Positions 46,701 through 59,141 of a stretch of 64,000 bases of DNA are shown here, piece by piece. Source of the DNA: Clonostachys chloroleuca (lineage: Eukaryota; Ascomycota; Sordariomycetes; Hypocreales; Bionectriaceae); assembly GCA_037952775.1 (NCBI GenBank), contig JBANAY010000003.1, forward strand, positions 3,720,001-3,784,000. Direction: 5' to 3'. Position 1 is the stretch's first letter. The number at the start of each line of letters is the position of its first letter. A program made the translations under genes and the position numbers. Below the pieces are notes generated by a model, which worked only from the letters and a program-made list of their open reading frames with translations, was not told the origin of the DNA and made no database searches.

Positions 46701-48816
46701 CAGACTTGGAGATAACTTTTTTGAAGACTTCTGTGAGAGACTTTGGATTTGGTACGAATATCGGTGTAGAATTATCGTTCTGATTAATGGCCGTGGATGA
46801 GATGACGCCCATGATTTGGTCACCGTCAGCGATAGCGCTGGATAGTTTCTTAAGAAACACGGCACCAATGGCTTCCCCTCGGCAATAGCCGTCAGCGTTT
46901 GCATCAAAAGGCTTACACTGCCCAGTTGGGCTAAGGAATGACCCGGCGGCAAGGTTTTGGAAGAACATGGGCGTAGTGTACAAGTTGGTCCCCCCAGCCA
47001 GCGCTGCAGAACAGTCGCCGCTCAAGATCGCCCGGCAAGCAAGATCAATAGCAACCGTTGATGCCGAGCATGCGGTGTCGATCGTCATTCCTGGGCCTGT
47101 CCATCCAAAAAAGTGACTGACTTTCCCAGATACGTAGCTCCTTAGGGCAACGGTAGCCGAAAAGGCCGTTGGAGCAGTGCATGCGATGTTGTTCTCATAA
47201 TCGTTAGCCACCAGGCCAATATAGCAGCCAACACGATTATCGGATTCGGGCTTGTTGTAGTACCCAGATTGTGCTACTGCCCGATACGCAGCCTGCAAAA
47301 TAAGTCTCTGCTGGGGATCCATATGCAGCGCTTCTCGAGGAGACTTCTTGAAGAATTTTGAGTCGAACGTGTCTTGATCATCAAGAAAATTGCCAAACCA
47401 CGGCTTCTTCTCGTCTCCCTTTTCATGTTGTCTGAAAATAGTCTCCATAACAAATCGATCGTTTGGTACGAGTTTCCTATGTTGTGATTTGCCTTCCAAG
47501 AGAATCTTCCAGAACTGCTCGAGATCAGGGGCTCCAGCAACAGAACATGACATGCCGATCACAGCAATATCGTTATCTGTCGATTTGAAGTCCAAGCTCG
47601 AGGATATAGTGCCATTGATAGTGCAGGCGATGCTTTGCTCAAAATCGAAGTGGTTGATTTGGCTGTTCAGCCGTCGCAGCAAGGTAGGAGGAACGCATTT
47701 TTCAGGTCCAAATTCAATCACTCGAGAATTTCTATCTTGTAGCGAACTAGATACCACAGCTCGAAATGTCTTGATCCAGTTGAACCGCTCCACCAGGAAG
47801 GCCCGCGAAGCCGCCTCGAGAAGGTTCCCTAGTTCACTCAGGGGAGTATCGGCGTTTATGCGAGTCGGTACAACCAAGCAGGAGGCATCTGGGAGTTGGA
47901 ATGCAGGAAAACGATTGCAAAAGTTGGAGAACTTTTCAAGTTCCTCTTTGTAGAGCTTTCCGGCGTGGAAGCGTCCGTGAAATTCGGTTTCATTGGCCGT
48001 GATCCCAATCGTCTGTAGACTTCTCTTCAGGTCCGATACCGTACGAGTAGATGTTGTCACAGTTACTCGGTTTTCATCGTAAAGAACGGAAACATAAGCC
48101 TGCAACCAAGTTCGTTTAGTAAATCTTCCTTCAAGAAGTTTTTAGTATTTTGGGATTACCTCGGGATGCTTTTCCAGAACCTTTTCTAGGTCGGACAGCG
48201 AGCGGCCACCTCTCCAAAACGCTATCAAGGAGACGGATGAACCAAACTTGTCATCAGTGTCCTGCACATCTGACAATGCTCCTAGTATGAAAACTGTACG
48301 AAGGACTGCGGAAGCATTGTGGTGAAACTGTGACCAAGACGAGCTGGATGATACCACTAGAGCGCTGAATACACCAAGACAGCAACCTACTGTCTCTGTG
48401 TTTGTTTTAGAAGGCTTGTGGAATTTGTTTGTCTCGCTTTGACTTGCTTTTAAAGATGAAGTGATGTACTGGATGTATTCAGCCAGTTGCGAGATGATGA
48501 CAAGAGGCCCTAGAATTGAGTTGGGCAGGTTCGAGACGGTTGACTGAGATGGAATGGCGCCCTTTCGGATCCAACCCGCTAGCCTCTGGGCATCGCTCAC
48601 GCCCGAGACTTGCTCGAGTCTGGGAATCAACTCACAAACTGATCCCCAATAGTTTTCAATGTCGTCAATGGCATCCAACGCCCATTGACTCTTGGAACTT
48701 TCTTTCATGAATGAAAGAATGCGATTGTAGTACGCTTCGTCCAATGTCATAGCACCAGGCCCGAACAGCAAAAGGATCTTGCTGTCCATGGCCGGTTGCG
48801 TCTTAGAATCGGCCAT
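40763..48816 (-). CDS. Non-reducing PKS, SAT-KS-AT-PT-ACP-MT-R (AfoE/SorB-like)
   Basis: Exons 48816-48160, 48099-43862 and 43799-40763, 2643 residues; introns phase 0 and 2. Domains: SAT with Cys146 in GCCLG; KS (about 390-820) with DTACSAS, VEAHGTGTPVGDP and KGLIGHTEGA; AT with GHSFG; PT (about 1310-1630) with His in MSDHVLLK; one ACP with GIDSL, Ser about 1726; SAM-dependent MT with ILEMGAGTGG (about 2028); terminal reductase with VLVTGGTGSLGSH and YGGGKVICE. No TE. SAT plus MT plus R is the layout of azaphilone, asperfuranone and sorbicillin NR-PKSs: a starter is loaded from the HR-PKS, extended with malonyl-CoA, C-methylated, cyclised and released as an aldehyde. In PT the expected catalytic Asp near AQVGSIWAN reads as Glu (SLSEVFAQ). 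The 983-bp upstream region is shared with the HR-PKS. Confidence 0.92.
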
Positions 48817-49077
48817 AGTGGATAGTGCTCTTTCAGTTGCGATCTGGAGAGCCTGTGGCAAAGTTGAGTACCACAGTTGTCGCTCTTTAGTCTTTAGTCA
48901 TATGGAAGTGGTTGAAGAGCGGGTTTCCAAACATGTCGATTTAGCTGTCTGTATATTTAGGACAAAATAACGATGGCTGACTAGAGCACTGTATGTTGCG
49001 TTATCATTTGGTGTAATCCTAATCAGACAGGTTCCACAACTCTTGATGTATCCAGTCCAGGTTCGAGATAAGCCCGT

Positions 49078-49114
49078 ATTGATCGGAGTTGATGATCTGA
49101 AATTGATCGGAGTT
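49078..49114 (+). promoter_or_regulatory. Direct repeat ATTGATCGGAGTT x2
   Basis: Exact 13-nt copies at 49078-49090 and 49102-49114, period 24 nt. On the other strand each reads AACTCCGATCAAT, with the same AACTCCG half-site as the palindromic elements. It is about 265-300 bp from the NR-PKS ATG. Confidence 0.5.
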
Positions 49115-49421
49115 TTCTCTTTCCAGCCGGACTAAATACGTAATTTGTACACCGTTCGACATCTTGCGAACACTTCGGTGTTCAGCGTATCAGGCAGACA
49201 TAAAGACCGTGTAACCTTTAGAGCCCCTACGTTGATAAACGAATGCCCGATCTGTCGTTCATAGGCTACCTATTCCTGACGTCTACGCAATGTGATAATG
49301 TGAACGTTACCACCACCCCTGCCTGTCAGCACCCACACAGTACGTGAATCATGATCCTTGTCACAAGGTAACATTCGCCACGGTTGATGGGCCAGTGCGT
49401 ACTAGCCATGCAGCTAAACAA

Positions 49422-49435
49422 TTACTCCGATGTCC
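49422..49435 (+). promoter_or_regulatory. Variant ACTCCG...GTCCG site
   Basis: TACTCCGATGTCCG, about 365 bp before the HR-PKS ATG; it matches the core of the 17-nt element except at the central GA. Confidence 0.4.
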
Positions 49436-49799
49436 GTCTGAGAGTAGCTCATAGGACTTGAGGTAATTCCGGCCTCGAATCTTGACCTCACAAGGCAAGA
49501 TTTTCCGTACTGGCATTGAATTCAAGAGGTCAAGGCGACGTAGATAGGATATTCTCCACTTTCATTGATGATAGAGAGAGAGATAGCCCCCATGCATACG
49601 GTTGACTTGATAGGTCCCGAGGTTACAACGTTGAATGAGGCTCGAAGCTCTTAACTAGAGTAAATGACTTCTTCGTTCTGCAGTAGTTGAATGTCCACTC
49701 TAATTGGGGCCTTGAACATACAATTCAGATCACAGAATACGGTCACTAAAAGCGAACGCTAGGCCTTCAGCCTGTTTCTCATTATCTCAACCAGACAAG

Positions 49800-52700
49800 A
49801 TGGGAAGCACCAGCTACGGGATCAAAGATGACTGGGCCAATGAACCAATAGCCATCGTTGGCATGAGCGCCAAATATGCTGGAGAGGCAACAAATACTGA
49901 GAACCTCTGGCGCATGCTTATCAATGCACGGAGCGCTTGGACTCCATTTCCGTCTTCGAGATTTAGACCGGAAGGTGTCTACCATCCGAATAATGAAAAA
50001 CTCAATACAGTGAGTGATCTTGGAAATTACTATAGAGCAAAGAAAAGCCTGATACATATAAAATTTGACTAGACACATGTCAAAGGTGCCCATTTCCTCC
50101 AAGAAGATGTTGGGCTATTCGATGCGGCATTCTTTAGCTACTCGGCCGAGACAGCGGCAGTAAGTGCCCTTTGATGCGGCTCTCTTCACTTGCTATATCT
50201 AAATCTGCCCCTACTAGTCCGTCGATCCGCAATATCGATTGCAGCTCGAGTCTGTATATGAAGCCTTGGAAGCCGGTGAGCAGTCTCGCTTGACCGGTGT
50301 ATGGTCAAACTCGCTAACGCCCCAATATGTAGCTGGTATCCCGCTTCTTTCAATAGCTGGGTCAAATACCTCGGTATTCACAGGAGTATTCGTACATGAC
50401 TATAGAGACGCCTTACTTCGAGATGCCGACAACCTGCCTCGGCTGATGGCCACGGGCACTGGCGTTCCCATGATGTCGAACCGCATCTCTCATTTCTTCG
50501 ACTTTCGTGGGGCGAGCATGACAATTGAAACGGCCTGCTCCTCAGGGATGGTGGCGACGCACCAGGCCGTCCAAAATTTGCGAGCCGGTGAATCCGACAT
50601 GGCAATCGTGGGAGGCGCCAACTTAACGCTCTACCCAGACATGTTCAAGGCCTTGGGTTCTGCCGGGTGAGTACCATTCTATGCCCCTTTCATCCAAGAT
50701 ATCAGATTGACTAACAAGTTATTTCCTATAGATTTCTATCCGGTGAGGGAAAGTCTTTTGCTTTTGATTCACGGGCCTCCGGCTACGGCCGTGGTGAGGG
50801 CGTAGCCACTCTGGTCCTCAAGCGCCTGAAAGACGCGCTCGCAGCTGGTGATCCGATCAGAGCAGTGATTCGCGAATCAATGCTCAACCAAGATGGCAAA
50901 ACAGAAACCATTACAACACCGAGTCTAGAAGCCCAGGAAGATTTACTTAGAAGCTGCTATGCCAAAGCAGGCCTCGACACCAGGGGGACTCAGTATTTCG
51001 AAGCTCATGGGACTGGCACCCAGGCTGGAGATACCATCGAGGCACGAGCCATTGCAAATGTCTTTCAATCCCACCGAGAGCCACTTCTCATTGGGTCAAT
51101 AAAAACAAATATTGGACATACTGAAGCAGCCAGCGGGCTTGCAAGTATCGTGAAAACGGCATTGGCCATGGAAAGGGGGGTGATACCTCCCTCGATCAAC
51201 TTCGAGAGCCCTAACCCAAAGATCACCCTGGAAGAGTGGAACCTGAAGCTCGTGAGAAGTCTCGAAAATTGGCCCGATACTCCAATTAGACGTGCCTCTA
51301 TCAACAATTTTGGCTATGGGGGCACGAATGCACACATCATCTTGGAAGATGCAGCGTCATGGGTTTCAAGCCTCCCAGACAAAACTGGACATGCGAATGG
51401 TAGCTCAGACGGGCGCCTCAATGGCCATTTAAATGGGCATTCAAATTCGAACAATCATAGCACTAGTTATTCCAATGGCGTTTGGGAAAATGATGGCCAG
51501 AACAGGCCCAACGGCCCATCCAAGATTCTCCTTCTGAGCGGGAAGGATGAGCAGGCATGTCAGAAAATGGTCTCCAGGCTCACTGAGTTCCTGAGTGACA
51601 ACAAGACGTCAACTTCAAAAACAGAAGAATTCCTGGAAAGTTTAGCTTATACACTTGGGCAGCGGCGAACACGGTTTCCTTGGATAGCTGCCCACACTGT
51701 TCCTATCACCGACGGCATCGATGAAGTTATCCAGACACTTCAGTCGCCAAAATTCAAGCCAACCCGCAGTTCGAGCAGACCACGAATTGGTATGGTTTTC
51801 ACTGGTCAGGGTGCACAATGGCATGCCATGGGCAGAGAGCTCATGGATGCCTATCCCGTATATAAGGCATCACTCGAAGAAGGCGAGGAAATGCTAAAAG
51901 AGTTTGGAGCCGAGTGGTCTATGATAGAAGAACTTTACCGCGACGCCGAATCCTCTCGAATCAACGAAGTATCGCTCAGCACTCCCATCTGTGTGGCTGT
52001 TCAAGTATCCCTCGTGCGCTTGCTTCGCTCCTGGGGTATTGTGCCCGTAGCCGTCACGAGCCATTCGAGCGGGGAGATGGCAGCGGCCTATGCTGCAGGA
52101 GCAATGAGTTACCGGCAAGCTATGGCTTACTCTTACCACCGCGCTGTACTGGCAGCAAACAAGGACTTCCAAGGGCCCGTAAAGGGTGGCATGATCGCCG
52201 TGGGGCTCGGACACGACGAGACCCAATCTTACTTGGAAAGATTGAATTCGGGCGGTAAAGCAGTGATTGCATGTGTGAATAGTCCCTCTAGTATCACTGT
52301 CGCTGGCGATATTACTGCCATACTCGAACTGGAGAAATTGGCGAATGAAGAAGGAGTTTTTGCACGCCGCTTGAAAGTCGATACTGCGTGGCACTCACAC
52401 CATATGGCCCCTATAGCCAAGGTCTTTTTATATACTCTCGAGAGTCTTCCAAAGGAAGATACTGAGAATATCACACTCGAAGCCGTGCGGTTTTCGTCGC
52501 CGGTAACCGGAGGTCGCCTCACACATTCCAAGCAAATATCTCGTCCGGGGCACTGGGTAGAAAGCTTACTGCAACCAGTTCAGTTCGTCAAGGCCTTTAC
52601 TGACTTCGCACTGGGCGACTCGGACACTCCTGATGTGGATGTCATTGTAGAGGTTGGGCCACACACTGCCCTAGGTGGGCCGATCCAACAGATCCTCGCA

Positions 52701-55700
52701 CTTCCCGAGTTCAAGGACTTTAAGTTACCGTACTATGGCACTTTAGTCCGCAAAATGAATGCACGAGACAGCATTCAGGCACTGGCTGCTAACTTGGTGC
52801 TTGAGGGGTATCCTGTCGATATGGCAGCCGTCAACTTCCCTCGTGGCAAGGGACCACATGTTAAGGTACTGGTCGATTTGCCATCATACCCCTGGAACCA
52901 CCAAATCAGACATTGGGTAGAACCCAGGTTCAACAAAGCGCTGTGTCGGCGTTCGCAGGCCCCCCATGATTTACTCGGCGCACTTATCGACGGTTCAAAT
53001 CTCGAGGCTCCCTCATGGAGACACACACTCAGGACTTCAGCATCACCTTGGACTAGAGACCATGTAATTCAGTCTAATATTGTATATCCTGCCGCTGGAT
53101 ACATTTGCTTGGCTATCGAGGCAGTTAGGCAACTCGCCAAATTGAACAACAGAACTGACATTGCCAAGATTGCGGGCTATAAACTAAGAGACGTCGACTT
53201 TCTGCAAGCGCTTGTTATTCCAGACAACTCAGATGGTATTGAAATACAAACCAACTTGCGCTCTGCCAATACAAAAGATATTGGGAAGCAGAATTGGAAG
53301 GAATTCGAAATCTGGACAGTCACACTGGATAATCAATGGACCCAGCATGCCAAAGGTTCAATTTCGGTGGAGTTTGAAGACTTCTCTCTAACTACAGCCA
53401 TTGGTCGAGGGGTAGGCAACGTCGACATAAAAGGCTACATTCGCCGAGTCATACCAGCCGACCTTTTCTCGAATCTCAAGGCTCTTGGCATTGCTCACGG
53501 ACCCATGTTCCAGAATATGAAGCACATCATTCAATCAGGCTCGGAAATGAGAAGTGTTGTCACCATGTCCATTCCAGACACGTCCGTACCGAAGGATCTT
53601 CCTCAAAACCATGTGTTACATCCGGTAACATTAGACTCGATCATCACATCCCCTTATTCAGCTGTCCCAGGAGCCGGGGCCCGTGAGACTTCAGCCAAGG
53701 TACCCAGGGCTGTTAAAAGTTTCTGGGTGTCTGAAAGCATTGGTTCGAACCCAGGACATTTGCTCAAAGTTGGTTCTATTATCAATCGTGATAATATTCA
53801 AGGCATGGAGGCCGACTTATCTGTGCATGATGATGAAAGTGGGAGAATGGTACTAGAAATGAAAGGTTTCTCATACCAGTCGCTAGGGAAGAATCTATCC
53901 CTCGGCAAAACAGAGCGATGGCAAACCGAGCTTTGCAACATTGTCGATTGGTCACTAGACATCTCATTCCTGTCGCCAGCCACAGTTTCCTTCATCAATA
54001 AGCAATTCAGTAATTCCGGTGACAGTTCAGAGACTAGTCTCACCAAACGCCTTTGTCAAGTATGCTTCTACTTCATGCAACGGACGCTGCTGGAGATGGA
54101 TCAGGACGATGCAACCGGCATGGCTCCCCACCTTGCCAGATATTACACCTGGCTGAAAGACACGGTTGATAAGGGAGCCTCTTATCAACTCGTTGGAGAC
54201 GGTAGGACTTGGTTATCGATGACAGAGCCCGAAAAACAGGATCTGATCAACCAAGTATCTGAATTTGGGGTGGAAGGTGAGATCGTCAAGCGTATAAGCA
54301 CACAGTTACTCGCCATGCTAAAGGGTCAAGCATCGCCAGCGGAGGTGCTCTCTCAAGACAATCTGCTAGCTAAATATAGAAGTGAAACCCCGAGAGGAAA
54401 GCGAACAGGGTCACAACTGGCTGGTCTACTAAAGCATCTAGTACACAAGAACCCTCGTGCTCAGATTCTAGAAATTGGTTCAAGAGACGGTGGGATGACC
54501 CAATATGCTCTTGAAGCACTCGGTACATCTGCCACGGGTGGCCCGCATGCTTCTGTGTATTGCTACACGGATCGCTCCACGGTTTCTTTCGACGATGCCA
54601 AAGAAGACTTAGCGACTTGGAACGACTTGCTTTCCTTTCAAGAGCTTGACATTGAGCTTGATCCAGCTTCACAAGGTTTTGCTCTCGGAACCTACAATAT
54701 AGTGATTGCTTCTCATGCTCTCAGTGCCACCAGAAATATTCCTCAAGCCCTACAAAATATTCGGAGTCTGATCAAACCAGGCGGAGCCCTCTTGATTGTT
54801 GAAGATATAAAATGCCGGAATGACATTCAGTTTGTCAATGGCCTCTTTCCAGGCTGGTGGCTCGCACAAGGATCCGGCAAAGATGCAAGCCCGCTACTTG
54901 ATGCAGGCATCTGGGATCTTCAACTTCGTGACGCTGGCTTCAATGGGGTAGAGGTCGAGCTAGCCGACTGTGAAGATCCAGAAAACAAGACGTCAGTCAC
55001 GCTCCTCGCAACGGTACCATTGTCGCTTTCACCGCTGCAGGGCGTAGACCCAGAGCGCATAGTTATCATCACAAGCCACAAACCTAAATCGATGCCTCCA
55101 CCGGAGTGGCTGGAAAGCCTCCATTCTGTCATAAAAGGTGCTGACGGAGCAGCGCCGTTGATGAAAGATCTCTGTTCAGTTTCCAATATTGATCCACCAT
55201 GGTTCACTGACAAGATTTGCGTTTTCGTTGGCGAAGTAGATGATAGCGTACTTTACGATCTTGATTCAACTTCGTTAGAAGGCATCCGAGCGATGGCTAC
55301 AAGCTTCAAAGGTTTGCTCTGGGTAACAAGAGGCGGTGCAGTAGATTGTCAGCGTCCTGAGCTCAGTCTTGCCTCTGGGTTCGTTCGCACGCTTCGGACA
55401 GAATATCCAGGTCGCAAGTTGCTCACACTTGACCTTGACCCCAGGGGAGAACTTTGGTCTCAAAGTAGTACAAATGTGATCGCCCAAGTGCTCCAAGCTA
55501 CGCTTATAAACCCCAAAGATGATCCCTCACCTGAAAGAGGGCCAGGTGATTTTGAATTTGCCGAGCGAGACGGTATCATTCTAGTCCCACGGCTTTACCA
55601 TGATGTATCCAGGAATCTACATCTATCCCCAGGCACCACAGAAGCGGCTGAGCGGGAGAAGTTGCCTGTCGAGCGTTTCTGTCAACGGGACAGACTCTTG

Positions 55701-57887
55701 TGCTTAGACCCAGAGCGGCTCGCGTTCGGTGATGACCCTCATGCTGAAGCTTATCGCGGTTCTCTCCCTCCCAACACGTTGGAGATAGAACCGAGGGCCT
55801 ACGGCACTGGGCTAAACGCCACAGGAGACCATATCGTCGGTGTCGAGTGCGCCGGTATTATCTCACGAGTCGGTACAGAGGCATCATTGCAAGGCTACTC
55901 GATCGGTGATCGAGTGGTCTGCATACTGCAGCAATCATCGTTCCCAAACCGCGCTGTGGTCGACTGGACCGCTGCGACACATATCCCGACTGAACTGGAC
56001 TTCCAGGAGGCAGCGTCAATCCCTATGGCATTCCTTACGGCTTACTTCTCCCTCGTAGAGGTCTCGAGACTTCAACGCACTCAGTCCGTCTTGATTCATT
56101 CTGCAGAAAGCGACTTTGGACAAGCCGCTGTGATGATAGCGCAGAGCCTCGGAGCAGAAATATACGCCACAACGAGCAGCCGGGAAGGACGTGATGTGAT
56201 AATTCAACAGTACGGAATCCTTGCCAGTCGCATATTTGATAGCGATAACGCATCATTCAGCCAAGCAATTCTCGCTGCTACAGATGGCAGGGGAGTAGAC
56301 GTCGTGCTGAACTCGTTATCTGGTCTCCTGCTGCAGGAGAGCTTCAATTTGGTAGCGCCACTTGGACACTTTGTAGAGGTTGGCAAGCGAGACTTGGAGG
56401 CCAACAGCAACCTGGAGATGGATTCCTTCTCCCGCTCAGTGTCCTTCTCATCTGTTGATATCCGTACTTTGCTAGAACATCGCGGGGCCCATGTTTATCA
56501 TTGCTTGGGTGAGATAATGCGTCTTATCAAGTCAAAAGCTGTGAAAGCCGTTTCTCCAATCATCTCAACGAGGTTAGCAGATATTACCAGCGCTATGCAA
56601 TTGCTACGAGCAGAATCTCACATCGGCAAGGTCGTCCTTTCAGTCAGTCCTGATGAAAGTGTACCAATCCTCCCTCAAAAGCCGGTCGTGAGACTGTCCC
56701 CTGAAGCGTCATACCTGATCGTCGGCGGAAATGGCGGGTTAGGTCAGTCCGTCGCACACTGGATGGTCACTCATGGAGCCAGAAACCTCGTATTACTCTC
56801 ACGCAGCGCATCCAAAAGCGAGAAGACTGCGACTCTCGCCAAGGAACTGATGGAAGCAGGGTGCAGCCGCGTTCTGCCTGTCAGCTGCGATGTTGCCAGC
56901 GAGGATGACCTTGCCAAAGCAATACAAACTTGCGCACTGGAGGGGCTGCCTCCTATTCGCGGCATCATTCACGCAGCCTTTGTTCTCCAGGTAAGTGTAT
57001 CATATTTTCACATACGCTTCTTTCACTAACAGGTTTGGTAGGATTCGTTCGTAGAAAAAATGACACTGGATGACTGGAAATACACGACTCAGAGCAAGGT
57101 TGCTGGCGCCTGGAATCTGCACAACCAATTCAATTTGCCCGGAGATCTCGACTTTTTTGTCCTCTTCTCTTCTATCAACGGAGTTCTCGGCTACGCCAGT
57201 CAGGCGGCCTACTCGGCTGCGGGTGCTTATGAGGATGCCTTGGCCCATTGGCGTGTCAAACATTGCGGCCTCCCGGGGGTGTCAATTGATCTGTCTGTAG
57301 TGAATGCTGTCGGATACGTGGCCGAGGCTCAGGGGGCCGAGATGCTACGCAAGTCACTCATCAGGGCTGGTCGTAGGGTTATCGACGAGTCCCATGTCCT
57401 TTCGGCTCTCGAGTCGGCCATCCAGTCGCCTTTCGACCCGCAGTTTGTCATCGGTGGTATCAACTCCGGCCCAGGCCCCCATTGGGAAGCTGATGGTGAG
57501 CTTGGACGCGACATGCGAGTCCTGCCACTCAAGTATCGTCAGACCTCAACAACTGCTAGGGAGAAGCAGACACAGCAGGGTGAGAATGACACTCTGGCGG
57601 CAAGGATGACGGCATGCTCGTCTCGGGACGAGGCCATCTGCGTGGTCGGTTCGGCCTTGGCGGATATGCTGGCAGACATGTTCATGGTTCCAGCTGAGGA
57701 GGTTGACTTGAGCCAATCGCCCTCGCAGCAGGGCGTCGATTCCCTTGTGGCTGTGGAGGTGCGCAACATGCTCTTCGGCCAAGCAGGGGCTGAGCTGTCC
57801 ATATTCAATATTATGCAGAGCCCGAGTTTGAGCAAGTTGGCATCAGACGTAGTAGATCGGAGTTCTCATGTTGCATTTGCAGCATAA
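49800..57887 (+). CDS. Highly reducing PKS, KS-AT-DH-MT-ER-KR-ACP (AfoG/SorA-like)
   Basis: Six exons: 49800-50009, 50073-50159, 50218-50275, 50333-50666, 50732-56990, 57042-57887; 2597 residues, all junctions in frame. KS: Cys187 in ETACSSG, then EAHGTGTQAGD and IKTNIGHTEAASG. AT: Ser675, but in SHSSGE rather than GHSSGE. DH: His1007 (DHVIQSNIVYP) and Asp1198 (HPVTLDS). MT: EIGSRDGG near 1480 instead of EIGAGTGG. ER: SAESDFGQ at 2020-2027 where AAGGVGQ-type is expected. KR: VGGNGGLGQ near 2225 with Ser and Tyr of FSSINGVLG and QAAYSAAGAY. ACP: Ser2550 in GVDSL. It builds the reduced chain handed to the SAT domain of the NR-PKS. The altered ER nucleotide loop suggests weak or no enoyl reduction, hence an unsaturated chain; MT activity is uncertain. 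Confidence 0.92.
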
Positions 57888-58159
57888 ATTAGCATAGATA
57901 CATAAAAGGAGTAAGAAATTCTAGCGGTTATGTATTCACTTGGACTTATGAGTGGAAATTAGAATAGATTAGACGGGACTATGCTCTGCCCTATATCATT
58001 TGGAAGATGCCCTCAATCTAGATTATCGAGAAATAGAAATGACCGATGATTTGACTAGAACAATAAGATGATTGAATAAGAATGCACGTAAAAAGACGTA
58101 TTAACTTTCTCAGGGAAAGAGTTTTCTCCCCTTTCAGCCTCCTTCCTTAGGCAGATTTC

Positions 58160-59141
58160 TCATGCGCGGCTGCTAGTTTCTCGGCAAAGGGCTTCATTCT
58201 CCGTGCCATATAGTCCTAAAAAGGCGAATATTAGTGCTCGGAAAGAATACAAGAGATTAGCAGGGAGGCCATACAATAAGGCTCTGGGGGAGAACCAGAG
58301 AAGCGAGCGGAGAAGGCCAGCTCCGCCACCAATCCAGAGCTTGCCTGTTGTGCCTTTCTCAACATGTCGCAACACATCGTTTGCGAAAACTTCTGGACTA
58401 ACAGCAAAACGAATGTTATCTGGTTTTGCGTCGATCACGTCTTTGACTCCGAGGTAGTAAGAGCTTTGGGGGAGCGCTGGAGAAGGTTGGTTGTCCACGA
58501 AATGAGTCGCAATGCCGCCAGTGAGGAGCGTCAGAACCCTCACATCCAGGGGTGCCAGTTCAAGCCGCCATACTTCGCTTGCTTGTATGATAGCAGCCTT
58601 TGTTGCTTGATATACGCCTGAATATACAAACAGATTAGACTCTGCACTTAGGGTTTTCATGACTTTGGTGAGTGCAAGGGTCAACAAGATACATACTCAA
58701 AAACGGCAATGGTAAATGACCTCCAACGGAAGAGTTATTGACGATAAAGCCTTTAGCTTCTACCAAAAGAGGACTGAATACTTGGATCATCTCCAACACT
58801 CCAAAGAAATTGATGTCAAAGAGCCCCCGCGCATCGCTCATGGGCGTGTCCAGACCAGGCGCACTCAACCCCATTCCAGCATTATTGATCAAAACATCTA
58901 GCTTTCCAGCTGCCTTTTCTCGAACCTCTTCAGCTGCACCTGCGATAGATTCGGAAGATGCAACATCGAGTGCGAGAACAGTGACATTCGATGCCTCGTG
59001 TAGTGACCGTGGTACCTTGGATGGAGATCGTGCTGTCGCAAAAACATGATACCCCTTCTTTGCGAAGGCTTCTGCGAGAGCAGCACCAGCTCCACCTTCA
59101 GAGCAGCCTGTTATCAAGCATGATTTTGGGGAGTTGGCCAT
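58160..59141 (-). CDS. Short-chain dehydrogenase (Ayr1-like)
   Basis: Exons 59141-58697 and 58617-58160, 300 residues; intron 58618-58696, donor GTATGT, phase 1. Classical SDR: cofactor motif LITGCSEGGAGAALAEAF, NNAG (LINNAGMG), catalytic Ser in NNSSVGGH and YQATKAA right after the intron with Tyr and Lys. The overall pattern resembles NADPH-dependent 1-acyldihydroxyacetone-phosphate reductases, a group often recruited to polyketide clusters as ketoreductases. A hydrophobic C-terminal segment (LLYGLPANLLYSFRALIF) might anchor it to membranes. However, a different frame just past that point reads as a plausible helical C-terminus, and a GTATGG...TTTTTAG pair lies there in the wrong phase, so the last 30 residues are uncertain. 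Tail-to-tail with the HR-PKS, 272 bp apart, and likely the right-hand cluster gene. Confidence 0.8.

Larger units (their letters stand above)
48817..49799. promoter_or_regulatory. Bidirectional promoter of the two PKS genes
   Basis: 983 bp between divergent PKS genes, suited to co-regulation. It holds a direct repeat of a 13-mer containing CGGAGTT (49078-49114) and an ACTCCGATGTCCG site (49422-49435) that differs from the 17-nt element core at two bases. Confidence 0.6.
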
